Source of the DNA: Aquiflexum lacus
Lineage (GTDB): Bacteria > Bacteroidota > Bacteroidia > Cytophagales > Cyclobacteriaceae
Assembly (NCBI RefSeq): GCF_015476655.1
Contig: NZ_JABFHF010000014.1
Span: 83,939 to 147,938, forward strand
Direction: 5' to 3'
DNA length: 64,000 nucleotides
Under the pieces are notes generated by a model. It saw only the letters and a list, made by a program, of their open reading frames with translations, was not told the DNA's origin and searched no databases. Positions 10,061 to 18,885 of the stretch are shown piece after piece. Positions within the stretch are counted from its first letter, which is position 1, and each line of letters begins with the position of its first letter. The position numbers and the translations under genes are program-made.

Positions 10061-10152
10061 TGGGTGTAAATTGGCACAGGCGCTAGGTGTAGATTGTATC
10101 TACACCTTTTCTATCCTTGGAATTTGTAATTCCTGTGAATATGTTACACCCA
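10061..10152. repeat. Nested palindromic (multi-branched) element at the duplication junction
   Basis: Four stems are nested in 92 bases. The outer stem is TGGGTGTAA (10061-10069) with TTACACCCA (10144-10152). Inside it lies CACAGG (10075-10080) with CCTGTG (10132-10137). Within that are two hairpins, both with loop TGT: a perfect 10-bp stem (10085-10094/10098-10107, followed by TTTT) and a 6-bp stem GGAATT/AATTCC (10119-10133). The inner stems compete for two bases. It begins about 5 bp after the end of the helicase copy. It could be an element end, a recombination site or a structured RNA. Confidence 0.65.
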
Positions 10153-10166
10153 GTTGAAAACCACAT

Positions 10167-10313
10167 CTAGTCACCACCCAACGCTGTTCTACAACGTTTC
10201 AATGTTTCATCTGCAAAAAATTCTTCTTTGGTTTTGTATGGAGTAATCACATTAGATATGTAAATACACTCATCAACACTATGCTTAAGATATTCCTTTG
10301 GAAGCTTAGACAT
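10167..10313 (-). pseudogene. 3'-truncated HepT (HEPN) toxin gene
   Basis: Starts with ATG inside the end of mntA (8-bp overlap, the usual mntA-hepT arrangement) and encodes 48 residues. They begin MSKLPKEYLKHSVDECIYIS and reach EEFFADETLKR, matching the first helices of HepT/DUF86 proteins (normally about 110-140 residues). The rest, including the RX4-6H ribonuclease motif, is missing; the frame ends in unrelated CRTALGGD and TAG. The homology stops next to a GTTGGGT heptamer (10176-10182, minus strand). The toxin should be inactive. Confidence 0.7.
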
Positions 10314-10602
10314 ATTCTACTTCAGATAAAATTTTTGGCCCTATATAAGGGCTAAGTCCGTTTTTAGTGACAATATCTACTCTACAATTCTTAAAAGAAT
10401 TTTCTATGATATCGCAAACGGCCATATAATTGTCGAAGTTTTCCATCTCAGGTTCAAAGTCAATCAAAATATCAATGTCGCTGTTTATGGAATATTCATT
10501 TTTTGCATAGGATCCAAATAAACCTATGGATCTAATGCCAAAAGTAGAAAGTTCACTTTCCAATGACTTAAGGTTATTTAAAATGGATTCTTTGGTTTTC
10601 AT
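10306..10602 (-). CDS. Minimal nucleotidyltransferase, MntA-like antitoxin
   Basis: A 98-residue protein of the minimal nucleotidyltransferase family with the core GLFGSYAKNEYSINSDIDIL: the GS pair followed by D-I-D, the metal-binding aspartates. In intact MNT/HepT systems the MntA protein adds AMP to HepT and silences it. Here the partner is truncated, so the gene is an orphan antitoxin. An exact TATATTTG promoter box lies 17-24 bases upstream. The gene is more AT-rich than the helicase on either side, which fits an acquired origin. Confidence 0.85.
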   Translation of the reverse strand: MKTKESILNNLKSLESELSTFGIRSIGLFGSYAKNEYSINSDIDILIDFEPEMENFDNYMAVCDIIENSFKNCRVDIVTKNGLSPYIGPKILSEVEYV

Positions 10603-10618
10603 TATTAAGATGTTGACA

Positions 10619-10626
10619 CAAATATA
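10619..10626 (-). promoter_or_regulatory. Candidate promoter -7 box of mntA (TATATTTG)
   Basis: An exact TAnnTTTG match on the minus strand about 17 bases upstream of the mntA ATG. It means the inserted unit may be expressed independently of the helicase gene. Confidence 0.4.
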
Positions 10627-10675
10627 CTTATCTTTTTGGGCATGTAGTCTAATTTAGCGGAGTTTGGTGTATTTG

Positions 10676-12613
10676 TTAAAAGTCCTCATCCAAATACTCA
10701 TAAACACTTTTATAACATTCATTCCCATCCACATAATCCAAAAATGCCGCATAGAAAGGATGGTTACTTAGGGTGGCGCTATCTCCAATGACAATCAGTT
10801 TTCTTTTGGCCCGGGTCAGGGCAACGTTCATCCTTCTGGTATCTGCCAAGAATCCGATTTCGCCCGAACTATTGGACCTAACCAAACTGATGACGATGAT
10901 ATCCCGCTCCTGCCCCTGAAATCCATCTATGGAATCAATGGTCAACAAATCCGAAAATGAACGCAGATTCGGAAATTCATATGAATCAAACACCAATTCA
11001 TTGAACCTCCTGACCTGGGCCCGATAAGGAGCTATCAGGCCGATGTTCCATTCATTCGTTTTAATTTTGGCAATGCCAATCCTTTTGATCAGATTTTCCA
11101 GATATCTCAAGGCAAACCTTGCTTCCTCCAAGTTAAACGTGCTCAGGGATTCTTCCTCCTGTTGCTCCGCAAATCCACTGCCTGCAGTATCAATATATTC
11201 CAGGACAGACTCATCATCAGAAAGTTTATGTTCAAGGGTATTGTCGGCAGCTATCAATCCATCCTTGTAAAAATATTTCCCGGAAAAGCCCATGATCAGC
11301 TCAGGCATTCTGTATTGCAAACTCAACATCTGTGATGCCGCAGGCTTCCTTTTGATCACCTTTTCGAATAAGGTTTCACTTAATCCGTTTTTGGAAGCTT
11401 CATAGGATTTGATGGTCGGTGGCAATTGACAATGATCGCCTGCCATCACTACCTTTTGGGCTTTTTGGATGGGAATCCAAGTGGCAGCTTCCAATCCCTG
11501 CGCGGCTTCATCAATGAAAACAACCGGGAAACTCATTCCTTTCAAAGCTGAATTAGAAGCCCCCACCAAGGTGGATGCAAATACCTGAGTCTGTTGGAAA
11601 ATGTCATAGGTAATGTAATCCTGCAGGCTTTCTGCATCTGATTTCAGCCTACTGACTTCATCAAATATTCTCTTTCGCTGCATCCGCTCCTCAGGACCAA
11701 AACTTCGCTTATACTTTTGCCCCATCTTTCGATATTCCTCAGCAGATTTTTTGAGCCGCTTCAGATCTTTGTAGCTGTCATGATTGGCTATTTTGGCATC
11801 CAAAGTCTGCGATAAAATATGATCCTCCACCCTGGCAGGATGTCCAATCCGAAGTGTGCTGATATTTTGAGCTATCAGTTTTTCGACCAACAGATCTACA
11901 GCAGCATTACTTGGCGCACAGACCAATACCTGCTTGGTAGATTCCAAAGACTGTAAGATGGCCGCTACCAAAGTGGTCGTCTTACCTGTTCCGGGAGGCC
12001 CATGAATGATGGCTACATCCTTGGCATTCCTGACCAGATTTAATGCCGTGTTTTGGCTGCTGTTCAGTTGGTTATTTTGAACAATATCAGTTTGTTTGAA
12101 TTCAGGCTCTTTTTCACCGAGTAAAATATTTTTCAGTTCACCCAACCTTCCTTTTTCTGATTTGATAACAGCTTTTAAAGTAGACTCCATTTCACGGTAA
12201 CTTGCCTCATCAAAAAGCAGGTCAATCCCCATCTTCCCGGAATTCATCCAATCGGGGATTTCATCTACCTGTAAAGTGACCACCATGATGTCTTTTTTGA
12301 CCTGATTGATCACACCATTGATCCTATTTTCCTGGGATTGGTGCTTATCATGATTGGAAAAGATGGAGACTGATTTACCGGATTGGAAAACATGGGATTG
12401 CTTGGAATCGAATCTTTCCAACTCAACGATCAGCCGTTCACCAAATCCTGTTTTGGTTTTTTTTAGTTGGACCGGATACCAGCAAACACCCTCTTCCTTT
12501 TTGTCTGATATTGAGGTATATAAAAATTTCTTTTTGTAGTGGTTCAAATCCTCTTCCCATTCCTGTTTCAGAAGTTTGAGAGAAAAACTTAATTCTTCCT
12601 GTATTCTTGACAT
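10676..12613 (-). CDS. SF1B DNA/RNA helicase, SMUBP2/IGHMBP2-like
   Basis: A 645-residue AAA-domain helicase of the IGHMBP2/UPF1-like superfamily 1B, probably acting on nucleic acid in the cytosol. Visible motifs in order: Walker A GPPGTGKTTT (near 207), CAPSNAAVD (Ia), VFIDEAAQ (II), GDHCQLPPT (III), LQYRMPELI (IV), DSIDGFQGQERD (V) and RRMNVALTRAKRK (VI). The N-terminal ~150 residues form the usual beta-barrel 1B-type region. The last 473 bp of coding sequence recur about 1.1 kb downstream as a diverged partial copy. Confidence 0.9.
   Translation of the reverse strand: MSRIQEELSFSLKLLKQEWEEDLNHYKKKFLYTSISDKKEEGVCWYPVQLKKTKTGFGERLIVELERFDSKQSHVFQSGKSVSIFSNHDKHQSQENRINGVINQVKKDIMVVTLQVDEIPDWMNSGKMGIDLLFDEASYREMESTLKAVIKSEKGRLGELKNILLGEKEPEFKQTDIVQNNQLNSSQNTALNLVRNAKDVAIIHGPPGTGKTTTLVAAILQSLESTKQVLVCAPSNAAVDLLVEKLIAQNISTLRIGHPARVEDHILSQTLDAKIANHDSYKDLKRLKKSAEEYRKMGQKYKRSFGPEERMQRKRIFDEVSRLKSDAESLQDYITYDIFQQTQVFASTLVGASNSALKGMSFPVVFIDEAAQGLEAATWIPIQKAQKVVMAGDHCQLPPTIKSYEASKNGLSETLFEKVIKRKPAASQMLSLQYRMPELIMGFSGKYFYKDGLIAADNTLEHKLSDDESVLEYIDTAGSGFAEQQEEESLSTFNLEEARFALRYLENLIKRIGIAKIKTNEWNIGLIAPYRAQVRRFNELVFDSYEFPNLRSFSDLLTIDSIDGFQGQERDIIVISLVRSNSSGEIGFLADTRRMNVALTRAKRKLIVIGDSATLSNHPFYAAFLDYVDGNECYKSVYEYLDEDF
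10684..11156. repeat. Direct repeat, helicase-gene copy of the duplicated 3' segment
   Basis: Partner of the segment at 9582-10054, same length and direction, about 95 percent identical by hand count. The repeats are 1,102 bp apart start to start and enclose 629 bp of unrelated DNA with mntA, hepT' and the palindromic element. Confidence 0.9.
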
Positions 12614-12672
12614 CTATTGTTAAATTTGAGGCAAATTACATACATAACCCAGACAGTAAAACTATCTCGTAA

Positions 12673-13266
12673 GTGAATTATCTAGCACATGCATATTTAT
12701 CCTTTGGGGAACCCAAAGTTTTGATTGGAAATTTTATAGGGGACTTTGTCAGAGGAGACATTGATACTGCTTTTGAAAAGGATATTGTCGTAGGTATCAA
12801 ACTCCATTGGGAAATCGACAAGTACACGGACAATCATCCTGTGGTAAAAGAAGCCCAATCCATTTTACGACCAGAATACGGTAGATATTCTACGGTCATC
12901 ACCGATATGTATTTTGATTATTTTCTGGGCAGGTATTGGAAAAACTATTTCCCTAAACCCATTGAGGAGTTTGCTGATAATGTTTATGCCATCATTGAAG
13001 AACATAAAGAAATATTGCCCGAGAAATTCCTGATGACCTTCGGTTATATGAAATATTACAACTGGCTTACTGGATATGGGGACTTGGATGGCATAAGAAG
13101 GGCATTGACCGGAATGTCCAAAAGAACCAAATTTGATTCAAAAATGGAAACTGCTCACTTATTTCTTGACCAACATCATGAATATCTGAAGGTTCATTTT
13201 GGTGATTTTTTTGAAGATGTGGTCAGCTTTTCCAAAAAAACCCTAGCCGAATTGAAGTCACAATGA
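12673..13266 (+). CDS. ACP phosphodiesterase-like protein (AcpH family)
   Basis: A 197-residue protein starting MNYLAHAYLSF with GNFIGDFVRG and WEIDKYTDNHP, the conserved N-terminal pattern of acyl carrier protein phosphodiesterase (DUF479), which removes the phosphopantetheine arm from holo-ACP. A metal-binding aspartate/histidine set is visible (H, D, D-x-x-x-D). The start codon is GTG; a TAAATTTG promoter-like box lies at 12621-12628. The last bases overlap the next gene (ATGA). Confidence 0.85.
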   Translation: MNYLAHAYLSFGEPKVLIGNFIGDFVRGDIDTAFEKDIVVGIKLHWEIDKYTDNHPVVKEAQSILRPEYGRYSTVITDMYFDYFLGRYWKNYFPKPIEEFADNVYAIIEEHKEILPEKFLMTFGYMKYYNWLTGYGDLDGIRRALTGMSKRTKFDSKMETAHLFLDQHHEYLKVHFGDFFEDVVSFSKKTLAELKSQ

Positions 13267-13724
13267 TTCATTGCAAACCAAAATCAAGCACCTACTTTGC
13301 CCTTGGACTAATAGTAATAACATTGGTAGGTGGTTTGATTTATACGCTGAATCATTTTGCAACTCAAAGGACCCTAAGTATAGTCGTCTATCTTTTTTCC
13401 ACCGTATTACTGACTTTAGTAATCTTATTGCTTTTGGTCAAAATGATGGCTGCATACAAATTTATTTCTGGGGGTAAAGGAATCATCATCACCCAACTAC
13501 CACTTAGAAATCAAACCAAGAAATATCTTTTGAATCAGGTTCTTGTTTGGGATGAAGAGCAAATCATTACAAACAAAAGGGAATTCAAACAATTGACCCT
13601 GGTTTTTGATGACAAAAATTCTTTTTCCATCAGTAATCACGAACATATCAATTACGAGGAATTTGTCAAATACATTCAAAAATCTTTACCCAAAAAGAAG
13701 GTTCCCACAAAAAAGAAAGGTTAA
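13263..13724 (+). CDS. Small two-TM membrane protein, unknown function
   Basis: A 153-residue protein with two hydrophobic helices (about residues 11-31 and 38-62), then a soluble domain of alternating beta strands and a lysine-rich tail (SLPKKKVPTKKKG). The layout recalls bacterial PH-domain membrane proteins, but I cannot name the family. It overlaps the AcpH-like gene by 4 bp (ATGA), so the two are translationally coupled. It converges with the porin gene with overlapping stops. Confidence 0.7.
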   Translation: MIHCKPKSSTYFALGLIVITLVGGLIYTLNHFATQRTLSIVVYLFSTVLLTLVILLLLVKMMAAYKFISGGKGIIITQLPLRNQTKKYLLNQVLVWDEEQIITNKREFKQLTLVFDDKNSFSISNHEHINYEEFVKYIQKSLPKKKVPTKKKG

Positions 13725-14764
13725 AACCTGACTGCCAAAGATCCGGTCACTGCCGTATTTCCTTTACTGAATTTTGCTTCCGGCAAGGAGAAGATGGCTT
13801 CAGGGCTCATAAATTGACGTGCTTCGAGTCTGATCAAGGCTGATTTATTGATGTGATAATCCAAATTGGCAGACAAGCCTGATACTTTCAACCCTTCATT
13901 GAGAATGATGCCCACTGGGTCAGAATAATACTCCGCTCTACCTGCCACAAAAAACTTATCTAAAAATTGGCGACGCAAAGACGCTGTAATACCATACCAT
14001 TGGTGAGGATTCCCTACAAATGATGCTTCAATTCCATAATCTGCTCCTATGGTTACTCCCCATTTATTTTTCTCATATTGCGCATAAAAATTATTGAAGA
14101 ATCTGTTCATCCTTATTGGCTGCGGACTTTCATTGCCAAAGAAATTGGAATAGTTGACTACCAAACCTTCAATGGGTCTATGATTGACGCCAATACCAAC
14201 TGCCAAGGATTGGTTCCTGGAGTCTTTTTGTACATTCTGCCAACCATTTGCCAACCAAAGCTGTATATCCATTTTTTCGCTTACCGCATAAGAAAATCTT
14301 GCCCCGGTAAGAAAATAAGGAGAATTTTCTGCCATTAAGCTTCTACTCAGGTGCCAACAATCCATCCCATACCAACTCTCAAAACCAATATGAGAAGGCA
14401 TGATGCCCACATCCAACCATAGCTTTTCGTTCAATTTCACACCTACTGAAACCTCATTGAGCATCTGTGCCCATGCAGGTTCCTCGGCCAAATTGAATTG
14501 GGCGTAAGTACCTCCCATGATGGCTAAATTCCCCCGAATGTTATCATCCTCGTAACTTGCTTTCAATACTGCCAAGTTAATACTGACCTCATTATGCCTT
14601 GTGAAATTGTACAAAAAATCAGGTCTTAAATGATTCTCTGGTAGGTTAAAGTCATAATTATAATAGGCTTCTATATACCCGGAAAATTGGATTTTGGAGG
14701 AAATAAATTCTTGGGCCAGCAGTTGGTGACAAAAAAGAAAAAGAAAAACGGAAAGTTTTTTCAT
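13721..14764 (-). CDS. Outer-membrane porin (DUF1597/BBP2-like beta-barrel)
   Basis: A 347-residue protein with a signal peptide (MKKLSVFLFLFCHQLLAQ) and a body of alternating amphipathic strands ending in the aromatic terminus AVRF, typical of an outer-membrane beta barrel. Sequence features such as YIEAYYNYDFN, WLANGWQNV and ARQFMSPEA recall the Bacteroidota porin family of about 350-400 residues. Substrate unknown. It is downstream of ppa on the same strand, separated by a hairpin. Confidence 0.8.
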   Translation of the reverse strand: MKKLSVFLFLFCHQLLAQEFISSKIQFSGYIEAYYNYDFNLPENHLRPDFLYNFTRHNEVSINLAVLKASYEDDNIRGNLAIMGGTYAQFNLAEEPAWAQMLNEVSVGVKLNEKLWLDVGIMPSHIGFESWYGMDCWHLSRSLMAENSPYFLTGARFSYAVSEKMDIQLWLANGWQNVQKDSRNQSLAVGIGVNHRPIEGLVVNYSNFFGNESPQPIRMNRFFNNFYAQYEKNKWGVTIGADYGIEASFVGNPHQWYGITASLRRQFLDKFFVAGRAEYYSDPVGIILNEGLKVSGLSANLDYHINKSALIRLEARQFMSPEAIFSLPEAKFSKGNTAVTGSLAVRF

Positions 14765-14781
14765 AACAGTAGGGAAGCAAT

Positions 14782-14803
14782 AAGCCCGAAAATCTCCGGG
14801 CTT
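14782..14803. terminator. Hairpin terminator between ppa and the porin
   Basis: AAGCCCG, 8-nt loop, CGGGCTT, a 7-bp stem five bases after the ppa stop. A run TTTTATTTA follows on the plus strand and TTATT on the minus strand, so it could work in either direction, most probably ending ppa transcripts. Confidence 0.6.
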
Positions 14804-14807
14804 TTAT

Positions 14808-15347
14808 TTATCTCTGTGTTCTGAAGTTACTATCATACAACTCAATACTTTCCTGAATGATCTTAAAAGCCTCCGCTTTACCTAAAAAGTCTTCTACCTT
14901 GACTTCTTTATTTTCCAATTTCTTATAATCCTCAAAAAATCTGTGGACTTCTTTCATCAGGTGAGGAGGCAATTCATCAATATCATTGATATAATTCACA
15001 GATTGGTCCTCAGCAGCCACAGCAATGATTTTATCGTCAGCCTCACCCCCATCTACCATGCGCATGACACCAATCACTTTTGCTTTTACCAAAGTCATGG
15101 AAGGAATATCAATCTGGGAAATGATCAAAATATCAAGTGGATCTTTATCCTCGCAGAAAGTCTGAGGGATAAAACCATAATTAGCTGGATAATGTACCGC
15201 CGAAAACAATACCCTGTCTAAAAGCAACATACCGGTTTTTTTATCCAACTCGTATTTCCCTTTACTTCCTTTGGGGATCTCAATAACTCCCATTACAAAA
15301 TCAGGAGCTTCTTTACCAATATTCACATCATGCCATGGATTGATCAT
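14808..15347 (-). CDS. ppa: Inorganic pyrophosphatase (family I)
   Basis: Soluble PPase hydrolyses pyrophosphate to phosphate in the cytosol, driving biosynthetic reactions. The 179-residue protein has the family signature DKDPLDILI with its three metal-binding aspartates, the early [11 protein letters not shown] (catalytic lysines and glutamate) and [11 protein letters not shown]. Length and motifs are all standard. Confidence 0.95.
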   Translation of the reverse strand: MINPWHDVNIGKEAPDFVMGVIEIPKGSKGKYELDKKTGMLLLDRVLFSAVHYPANYGFIPQTFCEDKDPLDILIISQIDIPSMTLVKAKVIGVMRMVDGGEADDKIIAVAAEDQSVNYINDIDELPPHLMKEVHRFFEDYKKLENKEVKVEDFLGKAEAFKIIQESIELYDSNFRTQR

Positions 15348-15650
15348 AAATAAAAACTTTTTAATGAAGATATATTAATTCCATGCAAATTAAAGGCAAA
15401 ATGCCTTGGAAACAAAGTGCTGTAAATTGTAAATCATCGAGTAAAGCAATTCTCCTTCCAACCAAATAACTACAATTTCAATCCTTTGGGAGCTTCGTTG
15501 GTAACTTGTATACGAAGTTGAATTAATAAAAAAAGTACTTGGCTATAGTACCAATTGATTCATAATTGTGTGTTGCGTCTGGCTTTTACGCCTGTGGGAA
15601 GGAAAATTTAACTAAATTAAAAAAGGGCTTTAGTACTTTTATGGATAATT
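15348..15650. other. AT-rich gap between ppa and the kinase cluster
   Basis: About 300 bases with no convincing ORF. It contains the related words AAGTACTTGGCTATAGTACC and AGTACTTTT near 15534-15640, perhaps a weak palindromic site. It holds the ppa promoter on the minus strand side and the end of the REC-histidine kinase operon. Confidence 0.4.
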
Positions 15651-16766
15651 TTATTGAGCAGCTTCCTTTTCACTTTCTGCCAGTATAAGTGATGGTAAAA
15701 AAATATTCACGGTAGTTCCTTCATTTACAACGGAATCAATACTTATTTCACCTCCCAATTGGGTAACGGATTCCTTGACCATATACAATCCAAGTCCTGA
15801 ACCCACACTTTTTTTGGTAGCCCTTTGAAAAAGATTAAAAACCTGCCCTAGAAATTCCTTTTCAATCCCTATTCCATTATCCTTAAATACAAGACTCACT
15901 GAATTACTATCACATGTTATTGAAATCCAAATCGTTTTATTTGGATTGTTTTCAATTTGGTAATTACAGGCATTGCTGAACAAGTGATTCAGGATCACCC
16001 TTAATTTGGAATCATCTGTAAAGAAAGGGCCCAGTTGATTTACATCGACAATTACTTCTATGGCACTCAAATCCCACTTTTTCCTATAAAAATCTAACTG
16101 TTCTGCAATAATTTCATTAAATCTGATTTCTGTAATTTTATTTTCAATTTTAGTAGCTCTGTAAAAGTCCATTATTTTGTAAATATAATCATCGAGTTTA
16201 TCAGTCGCTGAATCAATCATCTCAAAATACTCTCTCACCGATGGTTCTTTGGATTCCATTTTGGCAAGATTTGATACACTTGAGATGCTCATCAATGGGC
16301 CCCTGAGTTCATGTGACAGAGAGTACACAAACTGGTTCATTTCGGAAATTATTTTCTGCAATCTTTCATTTTTGTCTTTTAGTTCTTTTCTGGTAAAATA
16401 GATTTCGGCAGCATTTTTAATGGCTATCTTCACTTGATCGATATTCCATGGCTTATCAATAAACCTGTATACTTCTCCTTTATTGATGGCGTCAATTACG
16501 CTTGCGATGTCAGAATATCCCGTCAATAGTATCCTGATAGGGTCTGGATTGATTTTCATTAATTTTTCAAAAAATTCCACCCCTGACATTCCTGGCATCC
16601 TTTGGTCAGCAATCACCACGTGTATTTCTTCTGATGCCGCTATTGTCAAGCCCTCCTCCGCGGTTAATGCTGTAACGACGCTAAATTCTCTTCTCAGACT
16701 GGCCTTGAAAGAGTTAAGGTTATTGTCCTCATCATCTATATATAAAACTATGATCTTGTCAGTCAT
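15651..16766 (-). CDS. Receiver-histidine kinase (REC + HisKA + HATPase_c)
   Basis: The 371-residue soluble protein begins with a receiver domain (residues 5-120): YIDDEDNN, phospho-acceptor D in IADQRMPGMSG, TG in ILLTGYSD and FIDKPW. A coiled linker and a kinase core follow: H-box SLSHELRGP (H near 153), N-box SNACNYQ, DNGIGI, and GSGLGLYMVKE. It is therefore a kinase whose input is phosphorylation. Its start overlaps the end of the membrane kinase by 8 bp, so it is probably the next step in that relay. Confidence 0.9.
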   Translation of the reverse strand: MTDKIIVLYIDDEDNNLNSFKASLRREFSVVTALTAEEGLTIAASEEIHVVIADQRMPGMSGVEFFEKLMKINPDPIRILLTGYSDIASVIDAINKGEVYRFIDKPWNIDQVKIAIKNAAEIYFTRKELKDKNERLQKIISEMNQFVYSLSHELRGPLMSISSVSNLAKMESKEPSVREYFEMIDSATDKLDDYIYKIMDFYRATKIENKITEIRFNEIIAEQLDFYRKKWDLSAIEVIVDVNQLGPFFTDDSKLRVILNHLFSNACNYQIENNPNKTIWISITCDSNSVSLVFKDNGIGIEKEFLGQVFNLFQRATKKSVGSGLGLYMVKESVTQLGGEISIDSVVNEGTTVNIFLPSLILAESEKEAAQ

Positions 16767-18885
16767 TTTGCTGAGTCAATTGATAAATAGGAAGTGTTAT
16801 AATGAAGTTAGTACCCTTACCTTCTCTCGATCGTACTTCGAGAGTGCCCCTGTGATTTTCTATGATGGTATATACAATTGAAAGGCCTAAGCCAGTACCT
16901 TTCCCTACAGCTTTTGTAGTAAAAAAAGGTTCAAAAATCCTTTGTCTAACCTTGTCAGGCATACCAGGTCCGTTATCTTCAATCTCTACTATAATGCTAT
17001 TTTCTATTCTACTTGTACGTAAAGTAAGTTCCGGTTCGGAGTTTTTATCAAGATTATCCAATAGTGCATGGATACCATTGGTGATTATATTCATAAAAAC
17101 CTGATTGATTTTTCCGGCCAAACATTCCACCATGGGCAAAGAACCATATTGCCTATTAACTTTTATTTTTCCGTTCATCGAACTACTGAGCAAAATCAAA
17201 GTACTATTCAACCCATCATGAATATCCACCTTTTTAACATCCTGTTCATCCACTCGAGAAAAAAGCCGAAGACCTTTGACAATCTCTACTGTTCTTTTGG
17301 CACCATCCTCCATACCTCTCAATAATTGGTCAATCTCATTGAGCAGGTAATCAAATTCGATTTCTTGTTCTTTGGCCTGAATCGCCATTTTGGAAGACTC
17401 CGAAAATTCTACAAACCCTTTTTCCCTGTAAACCTCTACCACCTCTAACAAGTCTTTAATATCTCTTTTTAATGGGGCAATATTGGAGCTGACAAAATTG
17501 ATCGGATTATTGATTTCGTGTGCGATACCCGCTGTAAGTTGACCCAGAGAGGCCATTTTCTCCTGATTGACCAGTTGCGTTTGGGTGTTTTGTAAATTAT
17601 GTAGCGTTAGTTCAAGTTCCTCAGTTCTCTTCTTTACTTTTTCCTCCAGATTTTCATTTTGCTTGATGATTAGCCGTTCATTTTCCTTCATAATCTGAAG
17701 TTTATCGAGCTGTTCTTTATTCTTATCCTTGATCAGAATATTAATTTTATCTGCAAGTGCAAAAGAAAGTAAAATCACCTCTAATGCTGATCCTAATGGC
17801 ATGATAAAAGCTGAAAAAGCCGTGTATGGTAAAATTCCCATTTCACTCATCACAAACCACAAAATGCCCATCATAAAAATTGACCAAGCCAATAAATAAT
17901 ATCTTGCGGGACTATAACCTTTGAGCCATACATAAATCGCCACCAACAAAACATACACAACGACAATGGTCTGCGTCACCAAAAGAACCTGATAACTTAA
18001 TGTCAAGGAAATGAAAAGTGCATTGATGAAAATAAAAATGTAAACAGCATAAATAAAATAGAAGCCTTTATCCAGTTTTGGTAGAAAAACTTTGGTGTGT
18101 AGAAAAACCCTTAGAAACCAGATTCCGGCTATACTTACTAAGGAAGAAAACATCACTCCACTTCTAAGGTTGATCCAGATATCATTTGGCCAGATCAATT
18201 CCTGCGTATAGCCCAAAATAGCAGATTGGGTTAACCATACCAAAAATGTGTGAATCACATAGATCAGATATACTTTATCTTTGATTGAAAAGTACAAGAA
18301 AAGATTGTAAAACAGCAATCCAAACAGAATTCCCGTGAAAATTCCAAAAAATAAATTTTCTTTCCAGATTTGTTTATTGACAAACTGTAGATCAGAAATT
18401 GAAGCAAGAATGACCTTTTTGTTGACGCTTTCAATCCTCATATAAAGGGTGTAAGGTTGATTTTTTTCTAAATTCAATTCGAAAACAATATTTTTGGATG
18501 GGATCATTCTGTCATCAATCCCAACTACTCTCCCACCGATTTGTCGATCAACGATCTCACCGTTGGCTACCAAAAAAATCTCAAGTTTATCTAAAGAAGC
18601 ATTATTAATTGAAAAAAACTTTTTTTCCTCATCCGAATCATTGACAATCCCATATTTTAACCATACGATCCTATCATTGATCCCGAAGTTTTTTGTTGCA
18701 GATTCAACTTTGATAAAACCCTCAGAAAGAATAATTTCTTCAACAGTGAAATGTCTACTGCTATTTTCAATTAGAAATTCATAAGCCAAATCTATGCTTG
18801 GCAGGGTTTCTTGAATTACATTTTCAAAGCTATGGATGCTTAAAATGAGACTTAATAATATTACATACATAATTTTAAGCGCCAA
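16759..18885 (-). CDS. 7TMR-DISM sensor histidine kinase
   Basis: The 708-residue protein has a signal peptide and an extracytoplasmic DISMED2-like beta domain (about 30-180). Seven hydrophobic helices (about 185-395) are followed by a coiled coil (400-445) and a kinase core with TAGIAHEINNPINF (H near 461), MNIITNGIHALLDN, EDNGPGMP and KGTGLGLSIVYTI. 7TMR-DISM receptors bind small molecules outside the cell, carbohydrates in some cases. It overlaps both neighbours (25 bp with the GNAT-like gene, 8 bp with the REC-kinase), so the three are one transcription unit. Confidence 0.9.
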   Translation of the reverse strand: MALKIMYVILLSLILSIHSFENVIQETLPSIDLAYEFLIENSSRHFTVEEIILSEGFIKVESATKNFGINDRIVWLKYGIVNDSDEEKKFFSINNASLDKLEIFLVANGEIVDRQIGGRVVGIDDRMIPSKNIVFELNLEKNQPYTLYMRIESVNKKVILASISDLQFVNKQIWKENLFFGIFTGILFGLLFYNLFLYFSIKDKVYLIYVIHTFLVWLTQSAILGYTQELIWPNDIWINLRSGVMFSSLVSIAGIWFLRVFLHTKVFLPKLDKGFYFIYAVYIFIFINALFISLTLSYQVLLVTQTIVVVYVLLVAIYVWLKGYSPARYYLLAWSIFMMGILWFVMSEMGILPYTAFSAFIMPLGSALEVILLSFALADKINILIKDKNKEQLDKLQIMKENERLIIKQNENLEEKVKKRTEELELTLHNLQNTQTQLVNQEKMASLGQLTAGIAHEINNPINFVSSNIAPLKRDIKDLLEVVEVYREKGFVEFSESSKMAIQAKEQEIEFDYLLNEIDQLLRGMEDGAKRTVEIVKGLRLFSRVDEQDVKKVDIHDGLNSTLILLSSSMNGKIKVNRQYGSLPMVECLAGKINQVFMNIITNGIHALLDNLDKNSEPELTLRTSRIENSIIVEIEDNGPGMPDKVRQRIFEPFFTTKAVGKGTGLGLSIVYTIIENHRGTLEVRSREGKGTNFIITLPIYQLTQQND

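Noticed and set aside
9577..10077. 166-codon frame as an intact gene
   Set aside because: It is the duplicated helicase end with eight unrelated residues in front; listed as a pseudogene.
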